64,000 bases of DNA, from NCBI GenBank assembly GCA_963598415.1, contig CAVBUH010000029.1:62001-126000 (forward strand), read 5' to 3'. Positions 34,591 through 44,147 of this stretch are shown here, in pieces. How positions within the stretch are numbered: the stretch's first letter is position 1; the number at the start of each line of letters is the position of its first letter. The position numbers and the translations under genes are program-made. The stretch comes from Colimorpha_A sp900556615. Its GTDB lineage: Bacteria > Bacillota > Clostridia > Oscillospirales > CAG-272. The notes beneath the pieces were generated by a model. The model was not told where the DNA came from, ran no database searches, and saw nothing but the letters and a program-made list of their open reading frames with translations.

Positions 34591-37542
34591 TTATTCGCTT
34601 CGAAGAGCAACAACCGGATCTTTTCGGGAAGCAGATTTTGACGGTATTACTCCCGCAATGATGGTAAGAAGCATACTGAGCAGGATAAGAATGACTGCCC
34701 CGGCAATCGGTAAGCTTGCATTTAGATAGGCAATGCCGGTAAAGTAATGAAGTATCAGATTAATAGGTATTATAAGCAGAAGAGTGATTCCTATTCCGAT
34801 TATTCCCGATAACAATCCGATGATAAAGGTTTCGGCATTAAACACATGGGCTATATCGGATTTTGATGCTCCGACCGCGCGTAAGATTCCGATTTCTTTG
34901 GTCCTTTCGAGAACGGAAATATTCGTTATAACTCCTATCATTATCGATGAAACAACAAGAGAAATTCCGACAAATGCAATTAATACATACGAAACCGCAT
35001 TTATAACGGTTGATACCGAGGACATAAGAAGCTTGATATAATCGGTCATTTTTATTTGATTTTCTTCCTCTACACCGCTGTTATATTCCTCAATAAGATC
35101 GCTTATTTTATTCTTATCATTAAAGGTAGAAGCATAAATGACAATACTGGACGGGCTGTCTATATCAACGTATCCGAGCTTTGAAATATTTTCTTCATAA
35201 GTCGCTTCGGAAACCGAACTGGGAATATACAGAGAGTAGAAGGCTTCATAATCCTCGTCGGAAAATTCCGCTGCGTCAAAAAGAGCGGCAATCTGTGACT
35301 CTGTCATTCCGGAAAGCTGTTGTTTCATTCCTTCTGCGTACTGTTCTTTTATCATGACGGCTGCCTGCTCCGTAAACAGTGCCGAAAGATCACCGTCTGT
35401 CATCTTTTCAAAATAAGCTCGAATAGATTCAAGATCCGTTGTTCCCATTTTCTGAGCATAGGCATTTACGAGAGTTTCAACCATAGTTTCTCTTGTCATA
35501 TTCATCATATACTGGTCAAGAGCATCCGATAGATATTCCTCAGACGGAACAGAAAGGATGGCAGAGTAAACAGAGGCTTTTTCCGCTTCATTGAGTCCCG
35601 CAAAATAGTCTTTTACAAGCTTGATTTTTTCTGCTTTGTCAGGTTCTTTAACAGAGGAACTGAAGGGCAAACCCGTAAAAACATCAATATCGACCGATTC
35701 AAGCTGTGCCTTTACTATATCGCTTTCGGCTGTTTTATTGATTATCTCTTCAGTAAGCGCCGAAGTATAGCCAAGAGAGCCGCCGATCATGGAAAAAAGC
35801 GCATTTTCATTCGGCTTGATGATACCCGAAATCTTTATTTCCGTATATTTCGTATCGTCGTCAAAAAGATAGGACAGACCCGCTTCGGTTTCTGCAATAT
35901 TAACATATGTTCCATCGTTTTGTTTCTGCCAGCAGTCTGCAGCCAAGATCATACGCAATGTCAAGCCGCATATTTCCTCATATGTCCAGCTCTGTTCTTC
36001 ATGCTCAAGCTTTTCGCCTTGCATTGCAGCCTGTATAAGCTCCGATAGCTCAGAAGAGGATTTCAGTCCCAGTGAATAAAGCACAAAATCGCTGACTTCA
36101 TTCTGCTCGTTCAAAACCAATACGACTTCATTGCTGTTCTTAGGCCAGCTTCCGTATATCACATCATACTGATCCATCAGTGTGGAATTAACAAGCTCGC
36201 CGTTTTCACCGGGAAGCATTTCCTCCCAAACATTTATAAAGGATGAATAGGATTGAACCATAGAGCTTGACGCGGAACCGCCTCCGATGGTAACGCCCAT
36301 TGCCTCATACATATCGCTGATAACCGTTTCGGAATCTGCTTTATTTATTTTACCATCGCTATTCTTAATATAAAAATTCATAGGAATATCGTAGGAATAT
36401 TTTATAGCAGAAGCATATTTTTGAAATTCTTCACTGTTATCAATATATTTTTTGAAATCGGTAATATTATTGGTATTCGTCGGTACAGAGCTCATCATAT
36501 TTACCATTTTGAACATCATATCGCTTGCATATACTTTATCCAAATCATGTTCCTGATTTTCTGATGACTGTGTTCCCGACATTGCCTCAAGCATGACCGA
36601 CATATCAACCTGTTCCGCTTCTATTGTCAGCGGATACTTAGAAAGAGTATCCTCCTGCACCTTATCAATAAAGATATTCACTCCGTTTGAGACAGAGAGA
36701 ATAAGGGCTATGCCGATAATACCGATAGAACCGGCAAAGCAGGTCATGATGGTTCTTCCTTTTTTAGTAAGAAGATTATTTATCGAAAGACCAAGCGCCG
36801 TAAAAAAAGACATTGATTTATTCTTTTTCAGATTGTATTCAACTGTTTCCTCAGAGGAAACATACGGCGCGGTGTCTCCGATAACTTTACCGTCCATAAG
36901 CCTAATTATTCTTGTGGAATATTTTTCGGCAAGCTCCGGATTGTGGGTTACCATTATAACAAGTCTGTCGCTTGCGATTTCTTTTAAAATTTCCATAACC
37001 TGTATACTGGTCTCGGAATCAAGCGCTCCGGTAGGCTCATCTGCAAGCAGGATTTCCGGATCATTGACAATAGCACGGGCAATTGCAACTCTCTGCATCT
37101 GACCGCCCGACATCTGATTGGGCTTTTTCTGCATCTGATCTCCCAGACCGACGCGGCGAAGCGCCTCTTCTGCCCTGCGGCGTCTCTCTTTTTTGTGCAC
37201 ACCGGAAAGTGTAAGCGCAAGCTCTACGTTCGCAAGCACTGTTTGATGAGGAATCAGATTATAATTTTGAAATACAAATCCCACCGAGTGGTTACGGTAA
37301 GCATCCCATTCGCGATCGGAATAATGGCTTGTTGATTTTCCTTTTATAATAAGATCTCCGTCTGTATAATGATCAAGTCCGCCTATAATATTGAGCAGCG
37401 TTGTTTTGCCGCACCCGGAGGGACCTAAAACAGAGACGAATTCGCTCTTTCTGAATTCAAGATCCACACCTCTGAGCGCTTCGACTGTTTGCCCGCCTGT
37501 AGGATATGATTTTTTTATTCCCTTTAATTCTAACAATTTCAT
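34591..37542 (-). CDS. Fused ABC transporter ATPase-permease (MacB/FtsX type)
   Basis: This 983-residue protein combines two functions. Residues 1-225 are an ATPase: Walker A GPSGCGKTTLL, the signature MSGGQMQRVAIARAIV, Walker B ILLADEPTGALDSE, and VTHNPELAEKY. A transmembrane helix follows (about residues 250-285). A long outer domain of about 500 residues contains many acidic helices, and at the C-terminus there is an FtsX domain with three helices, including INAVSYVLIAFVGISLVVSSIMIG split by LERTKEIGILRAVGASKSD. Family members act in export of peptides or lipoproteins or in envelope processes. The gene is transcribed alone, with AAAGGAA before the ATG. The outer domain gives no hint of the substrate. 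Confidence 0.9.
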   Translation of the reverse strand: MKLLELKGIKKSYPTGGQTVEALRGVDLEFRKSEFVSVLGPSGCGKTTLLNIIGGLDHYTDGDLIIKGKSTSHYSDREWDAYRNHSVGFVFQNYNLIPHQTVLANVELALTLSGVHKKERRRRAEEALRRVGLGDQMQKKPNQMSGGQMQRVAIARAIVNDPEILLADEPTGALDSETSIQVMEILKEIASDRLVIMVTHNPELAEKYSTRIIRLMDGKVIGDTAPYVSSEETVEYNLKKNKSMSFFTALGLSINNLLTKKGRTIMTCFAGSIGIIGIALILSVSNGVNIFIDKVQEDTLSKYPLTIEAEQVDMSVMLEAMSGTQSSENQEHDLDKVYASDMMFKMVNMMSSVPTNTNNITDFKKYIDNSEEFQKYASAIKYSYDIPMNFYIKNSDGKINKADSETVISDMYEAMGVTIGGGSASSSMVQSYSSFINVWEEMLPGENGELVNSTLMDQYDVIYGSWPKNSNEVVLVLNEQNEVSDFVLYSLGLKSSSELSELIQAAMQGEKLEHEEQSWTYEEICGLTLRMILAADCWQKQNDGTYVNIAETEAGLSYLFDDDTKYTEIKISGIIKPNENALFSMIGGSLGYTSALTEEIINKTAESDIVKAQLESVDIDVFTGLPFSSSVKEPDKAEKIKLVKDYFAGLNEAEKASVYSAILSVPSEEYLSDALDQYMMNMTRETMVETLVNAYAQKMGTTDLESIRAYFEKMTDGDLSALFTEQAAVMIKEQYAEGMKQQLSGMTESQIAALFDAAEFSDEDYEAFYSLYIPSSVSEATYEENISKLGYVDIDSPSSIVIYASTFNDKNKISDLIEEYNSGVEEENQIKMTDYIKLLMSSVSTVINAVSYVLIAFVGISLVVSSIMIGVITNISVLERTKEIGILRAVGASKSDIAHVFNAETFIIGLLSGIIGIGITLLLIIPINLILHYFTGIAYLNASLPIAGAVILILLSMLLTIIAGVIPSKSASRKDPVVALRSE

Positions 37543-37790
37543 CGTTCCTTTAATAAATAAATTATTTATATCGTAATCAATAATTGTTAACTGCGTATGA
37601 AAAAATATTGAGTTTATTTTTTCGTTTTTATAAAAATTTACCTTTGAAAAATTTCTTTTGTCTTCCTGTCTTCTGTTTGTAATGATATACCGTTTTCATG
37701 CGTATGAATTTACCAAATCGATAATTTTTTGAATTTATTAGTTCATAAAAAAAGCGTATTATAGTATTGATATTAGAAAGAGGATAAGGT

Positions 37791-38216
37791 ATGGGTAATT
37801 TTAAAAACAAACTGATTAGATTTATGAGCGGTCGATACGGAATAGATGAGTTCGGAAAATTTCTTGTATGGGCATATGTCATTCTGATCCTTGTTGTAGC
37901 CGCAATTGATATTTTTGTTGACAGCATTTTCATTCATATTGTCAGATTTCTCCTCACTTTACTCGCTCTTTATGCAATATGGCGTATGTTTTCGAGAAGC
38001 ATCTACCGCAGAAGAAATGAAAACGAAAAATATAAAGCATTAAGCGGCAAAATAAGCGCTTGGTATCGCCTTCAGAAAAACCGTGTTCGTGATCGGAAAA
38101 CACATGTATATAGAAAATGCCCTTATTGCAAAGCTGTACTTCGCTTAAAAAGAATTAAGGGCAAACATCGTGCAGCATGTCCGAGATGTGGAAAAAGCTT
38201 TGACGTAAAGGTATAA
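37791..38216 (+). CDS. Small membrane protein with C-terminal zinc ribbon
   Basis: This protein has 141 residues. Two hydrophobic helices occupy about residues 24-44 and 47-66 (FLVWAYVILILVVAAIDIF, IVRFLLTLLALYAIW). A very basic stretch follows, and then a four-cysteine ribbon at the end: CPYCKAVLRL...CPRCGKSF. I do not know a function. The type is recurrent in Clostridia. AGAGGATAAGG precedes the ATG. A weak promoter, TTTATT-N17-TATTAT, lies just upstream at about 37735-37763. A family-1 repeat begins 27 bp after its stop. Confidence 0.75.
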   Translation: MGNFKNKLIRFMSGRYGIDEFGKFLVWAYVILILVVAAIDIFVDSIFIHIVRFLLTLLALYAIWRMFSRSIYRRRNENEKYKALSGKISAWYRLQKNRVRDRKTHVYRKCPYCKAVLRLKRIKGKHRAACPRCGKSFDVKV

Positions 38217-38243
38217 TTATTGAATCGATAAAGGCAAAATTTC

Positions 38244-38417
38244 AGGCAATACCGCACAAGGATTGTTGTATAGTTCCCCGCCTGTTTTTTCGTCAGACAA
38301 TACCAATTGAGGAGGCAAGAGTGACTTCTCTGCCGACGAAATTTGTGAAGGTTGACGGAATAGATGCAAGCATATACGCATCATAGGCGTTAGCCGGTAA
38401 TTGTGCGGTGTTGCCTT
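38244..38417 (+). repeat. Family-1 miniature repeat, copy D
   Basis: The ends are AGGCAATACCGC and GCGGTGTTGCCTT. The core shows GTCAGACAATACCAATTGAG, GCAAGAGTGACTTCTCTGCC and TGACGGAATAGATGCAAGC. It lies downstream of the zinc-ribbon membrane protein gene. Confidence 0.75.
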
Positions 38418-38553
38418 CATAATAACTTTTAGGTTAGATCGAATCTGCTTTTGTACATGCAAAACTGTATCAATTTTTGCTGTTCATTATAATTTTTATT
38501 GATATGTACCATATTAACAATTACGTGGTCATTCGATTTGATAAAAAAATCTA

Positions 38554-38607
38554 TTGACAAATCGCTTTTCTTGTTGTAAACTAATATAAATGGTTGTAAA
38601 CTAATAT
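38554..38607 (+). promoter_or_regulatory. Promoter with tandem 20-bp-spaced direct repeats upstream of the ATP synthase operon
   Basis: TTGACA (38554-38559), 17 bp and TAAACT (38577-38582) form a plausible promoter. GTTGTAAACTAATAT occurs twice, at 38573-38587 and 38593-38607, exactly 20 bp apart. The first copy covers the -10 box. A dyad CGATTTG...CAAATCG (38534-38540 and 38558-38564) covers the -35 box. Two turns of the helix between identical sites over a promoter suggest an operator. The first gene is 300 bp away. Confidence 0.55.
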
Positions 38608-38910
38608 CAATATTTGTTTATCTCAATGGTTATAAATATAACCTTTTCTTTTGCGCGGTACGGTAAGTAAATATAAACGGTATCATAAAATGCCTACTCT
38701 TATTTTACCGTTTGCTCATGAACGTCTCTTTACTCGCGGACAGGGGAATCGGCGCGAAAGAAAAGATAGATTCAGTTCTATAGGAGCATAGCTGTTTCGC
38801 GCTCAAATTCTACCGGCAAAAGGAAATCCTTTCATTTAGATTTCTTTTGAGATCATAGAAGCTTCCCATTACTGTTGTGCCGCCGTTTTGGCTGCGGAGT
38901 GGAGATTAAT
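38608..38910 (+). other. Long leader before the ATP synthase operon
   Basis: The leader contains the palindrome GGTTATAAATATAACC (about 38629-38644) and a hairpin AAACGGTA...TACCGTTT (about 38675-38714). I see no gene and no recognisable riboswitch. Confidence 0.4.
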
Positions 38911-39339
38911 ATGAAAATTGACAATACCGTAAAAAAAGAAACTCTGTATATCGTACTCGGAGAAACTATTTTCTGCATTTTAATGCTTTCGGTTTACCTG
39001 ATATGCGGAAAATTCTCCTTGAATGTACTCATAGCTGCACTTGTCGGCGGCTCTGTGTCTGCAATGAATTTTTTTCTTATGGGACTCACTTTGCAAAAAG
39101 CGGTAAAAATAGAAGACGAAGGAAACAGAGTTCGCCTTATTCGCACCTCACATATGCTGAGACTGCTTTTGATTGCTGTTATTATAATTGTATGTGCTGC
39201 TTTTCCCAAGCTCGATATTATCGCTCTTTTTATCCCGCTCTTTTTCCCGAGAATAATAGTTTTTATCAGAGGAATATATAGCGGAAAAAACAATAAAAAT
39301 AAAAACGGACATTCTGAAAATGAAGTAAACGAAAGATGA
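38911..39339 (+). CDS. atpI: ATP synthase subunit I (AtpI-like)
   Basis: This protein of about 142 residues has four hydrophobic helices (LYIVLGETIFCILMLSVYLI, NVLIAALVGGSVSAMNFFLM, MLRLLLIAVIIIVCAAF, IIALFIPLFFPRIIVFI). AtpI proteins are poorly conserved, help assemble the c-ring and may help import metal ions. The position directly before atpB supports the call. The ATG at 38911 has GGAG upstream. A longer frame from 38875 lacks a ribosome site. Confidence 0.75.
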   Translation: MKIDNTVKKETLYIVLGETIFCILMLSVYLICGKFSLNVLIAALVGGSVSAMNFFLMGLTLQKAVKIEDEGNRVRLIRTSHMLRLLLIAVIIIVCAAFPKLDIIALFIPLFFPRIIVFIRGIYSGKNNKNKNGHSENEVNER

Positions 39340-39349
39340 GGATGTCGGA

Positions 39350-40240
39350 ATGAAATCCGAAACCAAATTCAAAATCAAAGATATTCTTTTAATACTGATG
39401 ATGGTGCTTCCCTTTCTTTGCGCCATCATATTGAATATACTCACAAAACCGGCAAGCGACGAGATAAATGTAACCGGAGCGCAGATTTATTTTACTGTAA
39501 AAATGCCGATTCAGAACTTATACATAACAGAGGCTCAAATAACCTCACTCTGCGTAATGATTTCTCTGCTCGCGCTTTGTCTTTTCCTTACGCACGGAAT
39601 AAGCAAAACGCCAAAGTATAAAAGGCAGCTTATTGCCGAAGTTCTTGTTGAAAAGGTACAGAATTTTGTAAACTCCAATATGGGAGAGCGTTTTTCAGGC
39701 TTTGCACCGTTCGTTGCATCTGTAATGGGATTATCCGCTCTTTCAAGTCTTTCAAGCCTTTTGGGGCTTTATCCCGCAACATCGGATTTGAATATTGTCG
39801 CGGGCTGGGCGATACTTGTATTCATTCTGATCACCTACTACAAAATGAAGGCGGGACCACTGAATTATCTGAAAAGCTTTGCGGAACCTATTCCGGTATT
39901 TGCTCCTTTTAATGTTATCAGTGAAATTGCAACACCGGTATCCATGGCGTTCCGTCACTATGGTAATGTTCTGTCTGGCGTAGTGATTTCTGCGCTTGTT
40001 GCTGCGGGATTAAGCGGACTTTCCGGTCTTCTTCTCGGATGGCTTCCTGGAATTTTAGGAGAAATTCCGTTTTTAAGAATCGGAATCCCGGCAGTTCTTT
40101 CCTTATATTTCGACCTTTTCAGCGGATGTCTGCAAGCATTTATATTTGCCATGCTGACCATGCTTTATATATCGAACGGATTCCCTGAGGAGGCATATGA
40201 AAAGCGCCGGATGAAAAAAGCCGGTAAAGCTTTACATTAA
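39350..40240 (+). CDS. atpB: ATP synthase F0 subunit a
   Basis: This protein has 296 residues. It is the stator channel of F0 and spans the membrane five or six times. The essential arginine is R202 in MAFRHYGNVLSG, which faces the c-ring carboxylate. The C-terminal helices contain FSGCLQAFIFAMLTMLY. GAGG precedes the ATG. It starts 10 bp after atpI. It is longer than the Bacillus subunit because of an extended N-terminal region with a first helix. Confidence 0.93.
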   Translation: MKSETKFKIKDILLILMMVLPFLCAIILNILTKPASDEINVTGAQIYFTVKMPIQNLYITEAQITSLCVMISLLALCLFLTHGISKTPKYKRQLIAEVLVEKVQNFVNSNMGERFSGFAPFVASVMGLSALSSLSSLLGLYPATSDLNIVAGWAILVFILITYYKMKAGPLNYLKSFAEPIPVFAPFNVISEIATPVSMAFRHYGNVLSGVVISALVAAGLSGLSGLLLGWLPGILGEIPFLRIGIPAVLSLYFDLFSGCLQAFIFAMLTMLYISNGFPEEAYEKRRMKKAGKALH

Positions 40241-40275
40241 TATACAGATAAAATAAAAACATCGGAGGAAAAAAT

Positions 40276-40557
40276 ATGGAACTCGCAATAGGAATAATAC
40301 TCGGCTGCTGTGCACTCGGCGCCGGAACAGCAATGATCGCCGGAATCGGTCCCGGTATCGGTGAAGGTAATGCTGTCGCAAAGGCTTGTGAAGCGATCGG
40401 ACGCCAGCCGGAATGTAAAGGACAGGTCACAAGCACAATGCTTATGGGCTGCGCTGTTGCCGAAACCACCGGACTTTATGCTTTGGTAATCGCCATTCTG
40501 CTTATTTTTGTTGCTCCGAAAATGTTTGTGAATATTCTTCTCAACGCAATAAAATAA
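40276..40557 (+). CDS. atpE: ATP synthase F0 subunit c with sodium-type ion site
   Basis: This 93-residue hairpin protein forms the rotor ring. The ion-binding carboxylate is E63 in CAVAETTGLYALVIAILL. The residues around it (V61, E63, T64, T65 and Y68) match the sodium-binding signature of c subunits. A second carboxylate, E30, lies in the first helix (GIGPGIGEGNA) where Ilyobacter has glutamine. Two glutamates plus the TT-Y set are the pattern described for the two-carboxylate sodium rotor of Fusobacterium nucleatum. Sodium coupling is therefore inferred from residues. GGAGG precedes the ATG. The loop RQPE, which binds the central stalk, is intact. Confidence 0.95.
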   Translation: MELAIGIILGCCALGAGTAMIAGIGPGIGEGNAVAKACEAIGRQPECKGQVTSTMLMGCAVAETTGLYALVIAILLIFVAPKMFVNILLNAIK

Positions 40558-40594
40558 TGCGCGGTATATTCCGTGGCGAAAGGAATGAACAACA

Positions 40595-41098
40595 ATGAAT
40601 GTTCAGACACTTGACGTTATTTCCGTAAATATCTGGAATATACTTATCTCGCTTGCCAACCTTGTCATTATGTTCTTTATCGTTAAAAAATTTCTTTTCA
40701 AGCCGGTATGTAGGATATTGGAAGAGCGAAAAGCAGCAGTAAACAAAGTATATTCCGATGCAGAAAATACCCGCTTGAATGCGGAAGCTTATAAAACGGA
40801 ATATGAACATAAATTATCCGCGGCGCAGAATGAGGCCGGCGAAATAATCCGCTCCGCAAACGAACGTGCGAACGCGGCAAGCGACGAGATATTAAATGAA
40901 GCTAACCGGAAAGCTTCCGCTATATTGAAAAAAGCCGACGAAGATATTGCTTTTGAGAAGAAAAAAGCGATAAACGATATTAAAAATGAAATCTCCGGAA
41001 TTTCGCTTGATATCGCCGAAAAAATGATCGGACGCGAGATTAACGAAAATGACCACAGAGCACTGATTGACAGCTTTATTGACGGAATAGAAAAATAA
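40595..41098 (+). CDS. atpF: ATP synthase F0 subunit b
   Basis: This 167-residue stator stalk protein has one N-terminal membrane helix (IWNILISLANLVIMFFIVKKF) followed by FKPVCRILEERKAAV and a long charged helix with many alanines and glutamates. That helix would form the right-handed coiled coil of the b dimer. AAAGGA lies upstream of the ATG. The gene sits between atpE and atpH as usual. Confidence 0.93.
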   Translation: MNVQTLDVISVNIWNILISLANLVIMFFIVKKFLFKPVCRILEERKAAVNKVYSDAENTRLNAEAYKTEYEHKLSAAQNEAGEIIRSANERANAASDEILNEANRKASAILKKADEDIAFEKKKAINDIKNEISGISLDIAEKMIGREINENDHRALIDSFIDGIEK

Positions 41099-41156
41099 TT
41101 CCGCACTATAGTCAAAAAATTTACTTTTGCGGTATCACCGCAGAATCGGGAATAAA

Positions 41157-41696
41157 ATGACAGATATAGTAAAAGAATACAGTAAAGCACTGTATGAGCT
41201 TTCAGAGGAGGAGAATCTGGAATCGGAATTTCTCGGAGAGATCAGAATGCTTTCGAAAATTATCAGCGATTCCCCGGAGTTCATTTCTCTGCTTTCCGCA
41301 CCTAATATTTCGAAATACGACCGTATGAATGTTATTGACAAAGCCTTTTCGGGCAGATTTCATGAATATATCTGTTCTTTCATGAAGCTTATGACGCGGC
41401 GTGGACACGCACGCTTTATTCTTCCGTGCTTCACCGAATACGAAAAGCTTTGGTATGAGAAGAGCGGAATTATCGTAGCTGAAGTGAAAACCGCAATAGA
41501 AATGACGCTTCCCGAAAAAAATGTTCTCCACAAAAAGCTCGAAGAATATGTCGGAAAATCAGTTGAAATGAGATGCACCACAGACAGCAGTATTATAGGC
41601 GGCGTTTCCATTATGATCGGCGGCATACTTTTGGAAGGCAGCGTCAAAGCGCGGCTCACCGCGCTCCATGAAGCACTGTTCAAAAAGACACTTTAA
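41157..41696 (+). CDS. atpH: ATP synthase F1 subunit delta
   Basis: This protein of about 179 residues links the b stalk to the top of F1. The N-terminal helical bundle (YSKALYELSEEENL, ISDSPEFISLLSAPN) and the C-terminal VGKSVEMRCTTDSSIIGGVSIMIGG are the OSCP/delta landmarks. I chose the ATG at 41157 (MTDIVKEY). A longer frame from 41127 adds an untypical basic stretch. The order b-delta-alpha is canonical. Confidence 0.92.
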   Translation: MTDIVKEYSKALYELSEEENLESEFLGEIRMLSKIISDSPEFISLLSAPNISKYDRMNVIDKAFSGRFHEYICSFMKLMTRRGHARFILPCFTEYEKLWYEKSGIIVAEVKTAIEMTLPEKNVLHKKLEEYVGKSVEMRCTTDSSIIGGVSIMIGGILLEGSVKARLTALHEALFKKTL

Positions 41697-41760
41697 CCGT
41701 ATTTTTTATCAGTGCAATCAATTTAACAAAGAAAGCTTATCATAAGACCTGGTGATTATA

Positions 41761-43281
41761 ATGAATCTAAATCCTGAAGAAATCAGCAGTATTATAAAAT
41801 CCGAAATTAAACATTTTAATAAAAAAACCGAGCAAGCCGAAATCGGAACCGTAATCCTGGTCGGAGACGGAATAGCCAAAGCTCACGGTCTTGATAATTG
41901 TATGGCTAACGAGCTTCTCGAATTTGAAGGCGGGGATTTCGGAATGGCTCAAAATCTTGAGGAAGACAGCGTTTCTATTGCGATTCTGAGCAACGACACA
42001 GGTATTAAAGAAGGTACCGTCGTGAAACGTACCGGTCGGGTAGTCAGCGTACCTGTCGGAGAAGCGATGCTTGGGCGTGTTGTAAACGCACTCGGAAAGC
42101 CGATCGATGGAAACGGACAGATTTTTACGTCAGAAACACGCCCCATTGAATCGGAAGCACCCGGTATTATAAAAAGAAAAAGCGTAAAGGTTCCGCTTCA
42201 AACCGGTATTAAGGCTGTGGACAGCATGATTCCTATCGGAAGAGGTCAGCGTGAGCTGATTATCGGGGACAGACAGACAGGAAAAACCTCAATTGCTATT
42301 GATACCATCATAAATCAAAAAGATACCGATGTGCTTTGCGTCTACGTTGCTATCGGTCAGAAAAATTCAACGGTGGCACAAATAACTGAAACCCTCAGAT
42401 CTGCCGGTGCGCTTGATTATACCGTAATTGTATCGGCGACCGCTTCCGAAACCGCTCCGATACAATATATTGCACCATATACCGGCTGTGCTATTGCGGA
42501 ATATTTTATGTCGAAAGGTAAAGACGTGCTTATTGTATACGACGATCTGAGTAAGCACGCCGTTGCATACCGCGCCCTTTCCCTTTTGATCAGACGTCCT
42601 CCGGGCAGAGAGGCGTATCCGGGTGATGTTTTTTATCTTCACTCTCGTCTGCTTGAACGCGCGGCGCGCGTAGCTCCTGAATACGGAGGCGGCAGTATAA
42701 CTGCGCTGCCGATCATCGAAACGCAGGCGGGAGATGTGTCAGCCTATATACCGACAAACGTTATTTCCATAACCGACGGTCAAATTTTTCTTGAAACGGA
42801 GCTTTTCCATTCGGGAATCATTCCGGCAGTAAATCCCGGAATATCGGTCAGCCGCGTCGGAGGAAACGCTCAGGTTAAGGCAATGAAAAAGGTCGCCGGA
42901 CCGCTTAAGCTTATTTACTCTCAATTCAGAGAACTGCAAAATTTCGCCCAATTCGGTTCCGATCTTGACGCCGATACAAAAGCTCGTCTCGCTCAGGGAG
43001 AGCGGATTGTTGAAATTTTGAAACAGGATAAAAGCGCTCCCGTCCCCGTTGGATGTCAGGTAGCCATCATTTATGCGGCAATAAACAATTTTCTTATCGA
43101 CATCCCCCTCGCAAACATAAAGCAATACGAAAAAGAACTGTACTCGTATCTGGGCATGCACCATGATAAGCTACTCGACCGATTTGCCGACGGCTTTTAT
43201 GAGGACAGCGATAAAAAAGAGCTTGAAGAAGCGCTGACTGAATTCACAAATAAATTTATCAGCACGACCGGCTTGAATTGA
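41761..43281 (+). CDS. atpA: ATP synthase F1 subunit alpha
   Basis: This protein of about 506 residues is the non-catalytic nucleotide-binding subunit. The P-loop is GDRQTGKT at residues 169-176. The arginine finger region is present in the phrase PAVNPGISVSRVGG. The ATG at 41761 has GGTGAT upstream. A GTG three codons earlier is possible. Length and all landmark regions are normal. Confidence 0.97.
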   Translation: MNLNPEEISSIIKSEIKHFNKKTEQAEIGTVILVGDGIAKAHGLDNCMANELLEFEGGDFGMAQNLEEDSVSIAILSNDTGIKEGTVVKRTGRVVSVPVGEAMLGRVVNALGKPIDGNGQIFTSETRPIESEAPGIIKRKSVKVPLQTGIKAVDSMIPIGRGQRELIIGDRQTGKTSIAIDTIINQKDTDVLCVYVAIGQKNSTVAQITETLRSAGALDYTVIVSATASETAPIQYIAPYTGCAIAEYFMSKGKDVLIVYDDLSKHAVAYRALSLLIRRPPGREAYPGDVFYLHSRLLERAARVAPEYGGGSITALPIIETQAGDVSAYIPTNVISITDGQIFLETELFHSGIIPAVNPGISVSRVGGNAQVKAMKKVAGPLKLIYSQFRELQNFAQFGSDLDADTKARLAQGERIVEILKQDKSAPVPVGCQVAIIYAAINNFLIDIPLANIKQYEKELYSYLGMHHDKLLDRFADGFYEDSDKKELEEALTEFTNKFISTTGLN

Positions 43282-43295
43282 CGAGGTGAGCTGAC

Positions 43296-44129
43296 GTGGC
43301 TGCCGATACAAAATCAATTAAAAACCGGATGAAAAGTATTGACTCAACGCTTCATGTCACAAAAGCTATGGAGCTTGTCGCTTCTTCAAAAATCAGAAAA
43401 GCTGATGATATAGCAAAAGGTGCAGTCGATTATGCAAATGCTATGACTGACGCTATGAAGGACATTCTGTCTCCCGAATCAAAGCGGTCTTTATATCTTT
43501 CTCCTCCCAAAACAGGAATCGCTTGTATTATTGCGGTTGCCGGAGATCGCGGTCTCGCCGGTGGATATAATTCCAATGTATTCAAGCTTCTCAGAGAGGA
43601 AACGGAAGGAAGAAATTCTCTTGTACTGCCTATCGGAAACAGAATAGTTGAATACTGTATCAGACATAAATATAAGCTTATTTCTTCGGAATTCCGCTCC
43701 TCCGAGCATATCTCAGATTCAGACATAAAAAGAATATCGAACCGACTCGCAGAAATGTATAACGCTCATGCTTTCGATTCAATAAAAATCATAAGCACCA
43801 AGCCGGTCAATGTTCTGAGCCAAGTCCCGGCGTGTGTCTCCATTCTGCCGCTCGGCGTTCCGGAACGGAATCATACACAAATTGTTTTTGAGCCCGACTG
43901 TATGACCGTACTCGACATGGTTATTACCGATTATCTGACTGCAATGATCTGCGCCTCGGTAAGAGAAAGCTTTCTTGCCGAACTGTACGCAAGAAGAAAT
44001 TCGATGGATTCCGCGACGAAAAATGCCGGAGAAATGATCGAAAAACTGAGTCTGCAATATAATAGAGCACGTCAAAGCTCTATTACCCAGGAAATAACCG
44101 AAATTGTCGCAGGAGCAGAAAATCAATAA
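43296..44129 (+). CDS. atpG: ATP synthase F1 subunit gamma
   Basis: This 277-residue protein is the central rotor shaft. The two end helices that form its coiled coil are visible: IKNRMKSIDSTLHVTKAMELVASSK at the start (shown up to the typical KAMELVA box) and SLQYNRARQSSITQEITEIVAGAE at the end. The start is a GTG with GAGGTG upstream. It lies between atpA and atpD as usual. Confidence 0.95.
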   Translation: MAADTKSIKNRMKSIDSTLHVTKAMELVASSKIRKADDIAKGAVDYANAMTDAMKDILSPESKRSLYLSPPKTGIACIIAVAGDRGLAGGYNSNVFKLLREETEGRNSLVLPIGNRIVEYCIRHKYKLISSEFRSSEHISDSDIKRISNRLAEMYNAHAFDSIKIISTKPVNVLSQVPACVSILPLGVPERNHTQIVFEPDCMTVLDMVITDYLTAMICASVRESFLAELYARRNSMDSATKNAGEMIEKLSLQYNRARQSSITQEITEIVAGAENQ

Positions 44130-44147
44130 GAAAGAGAACCAATACGT

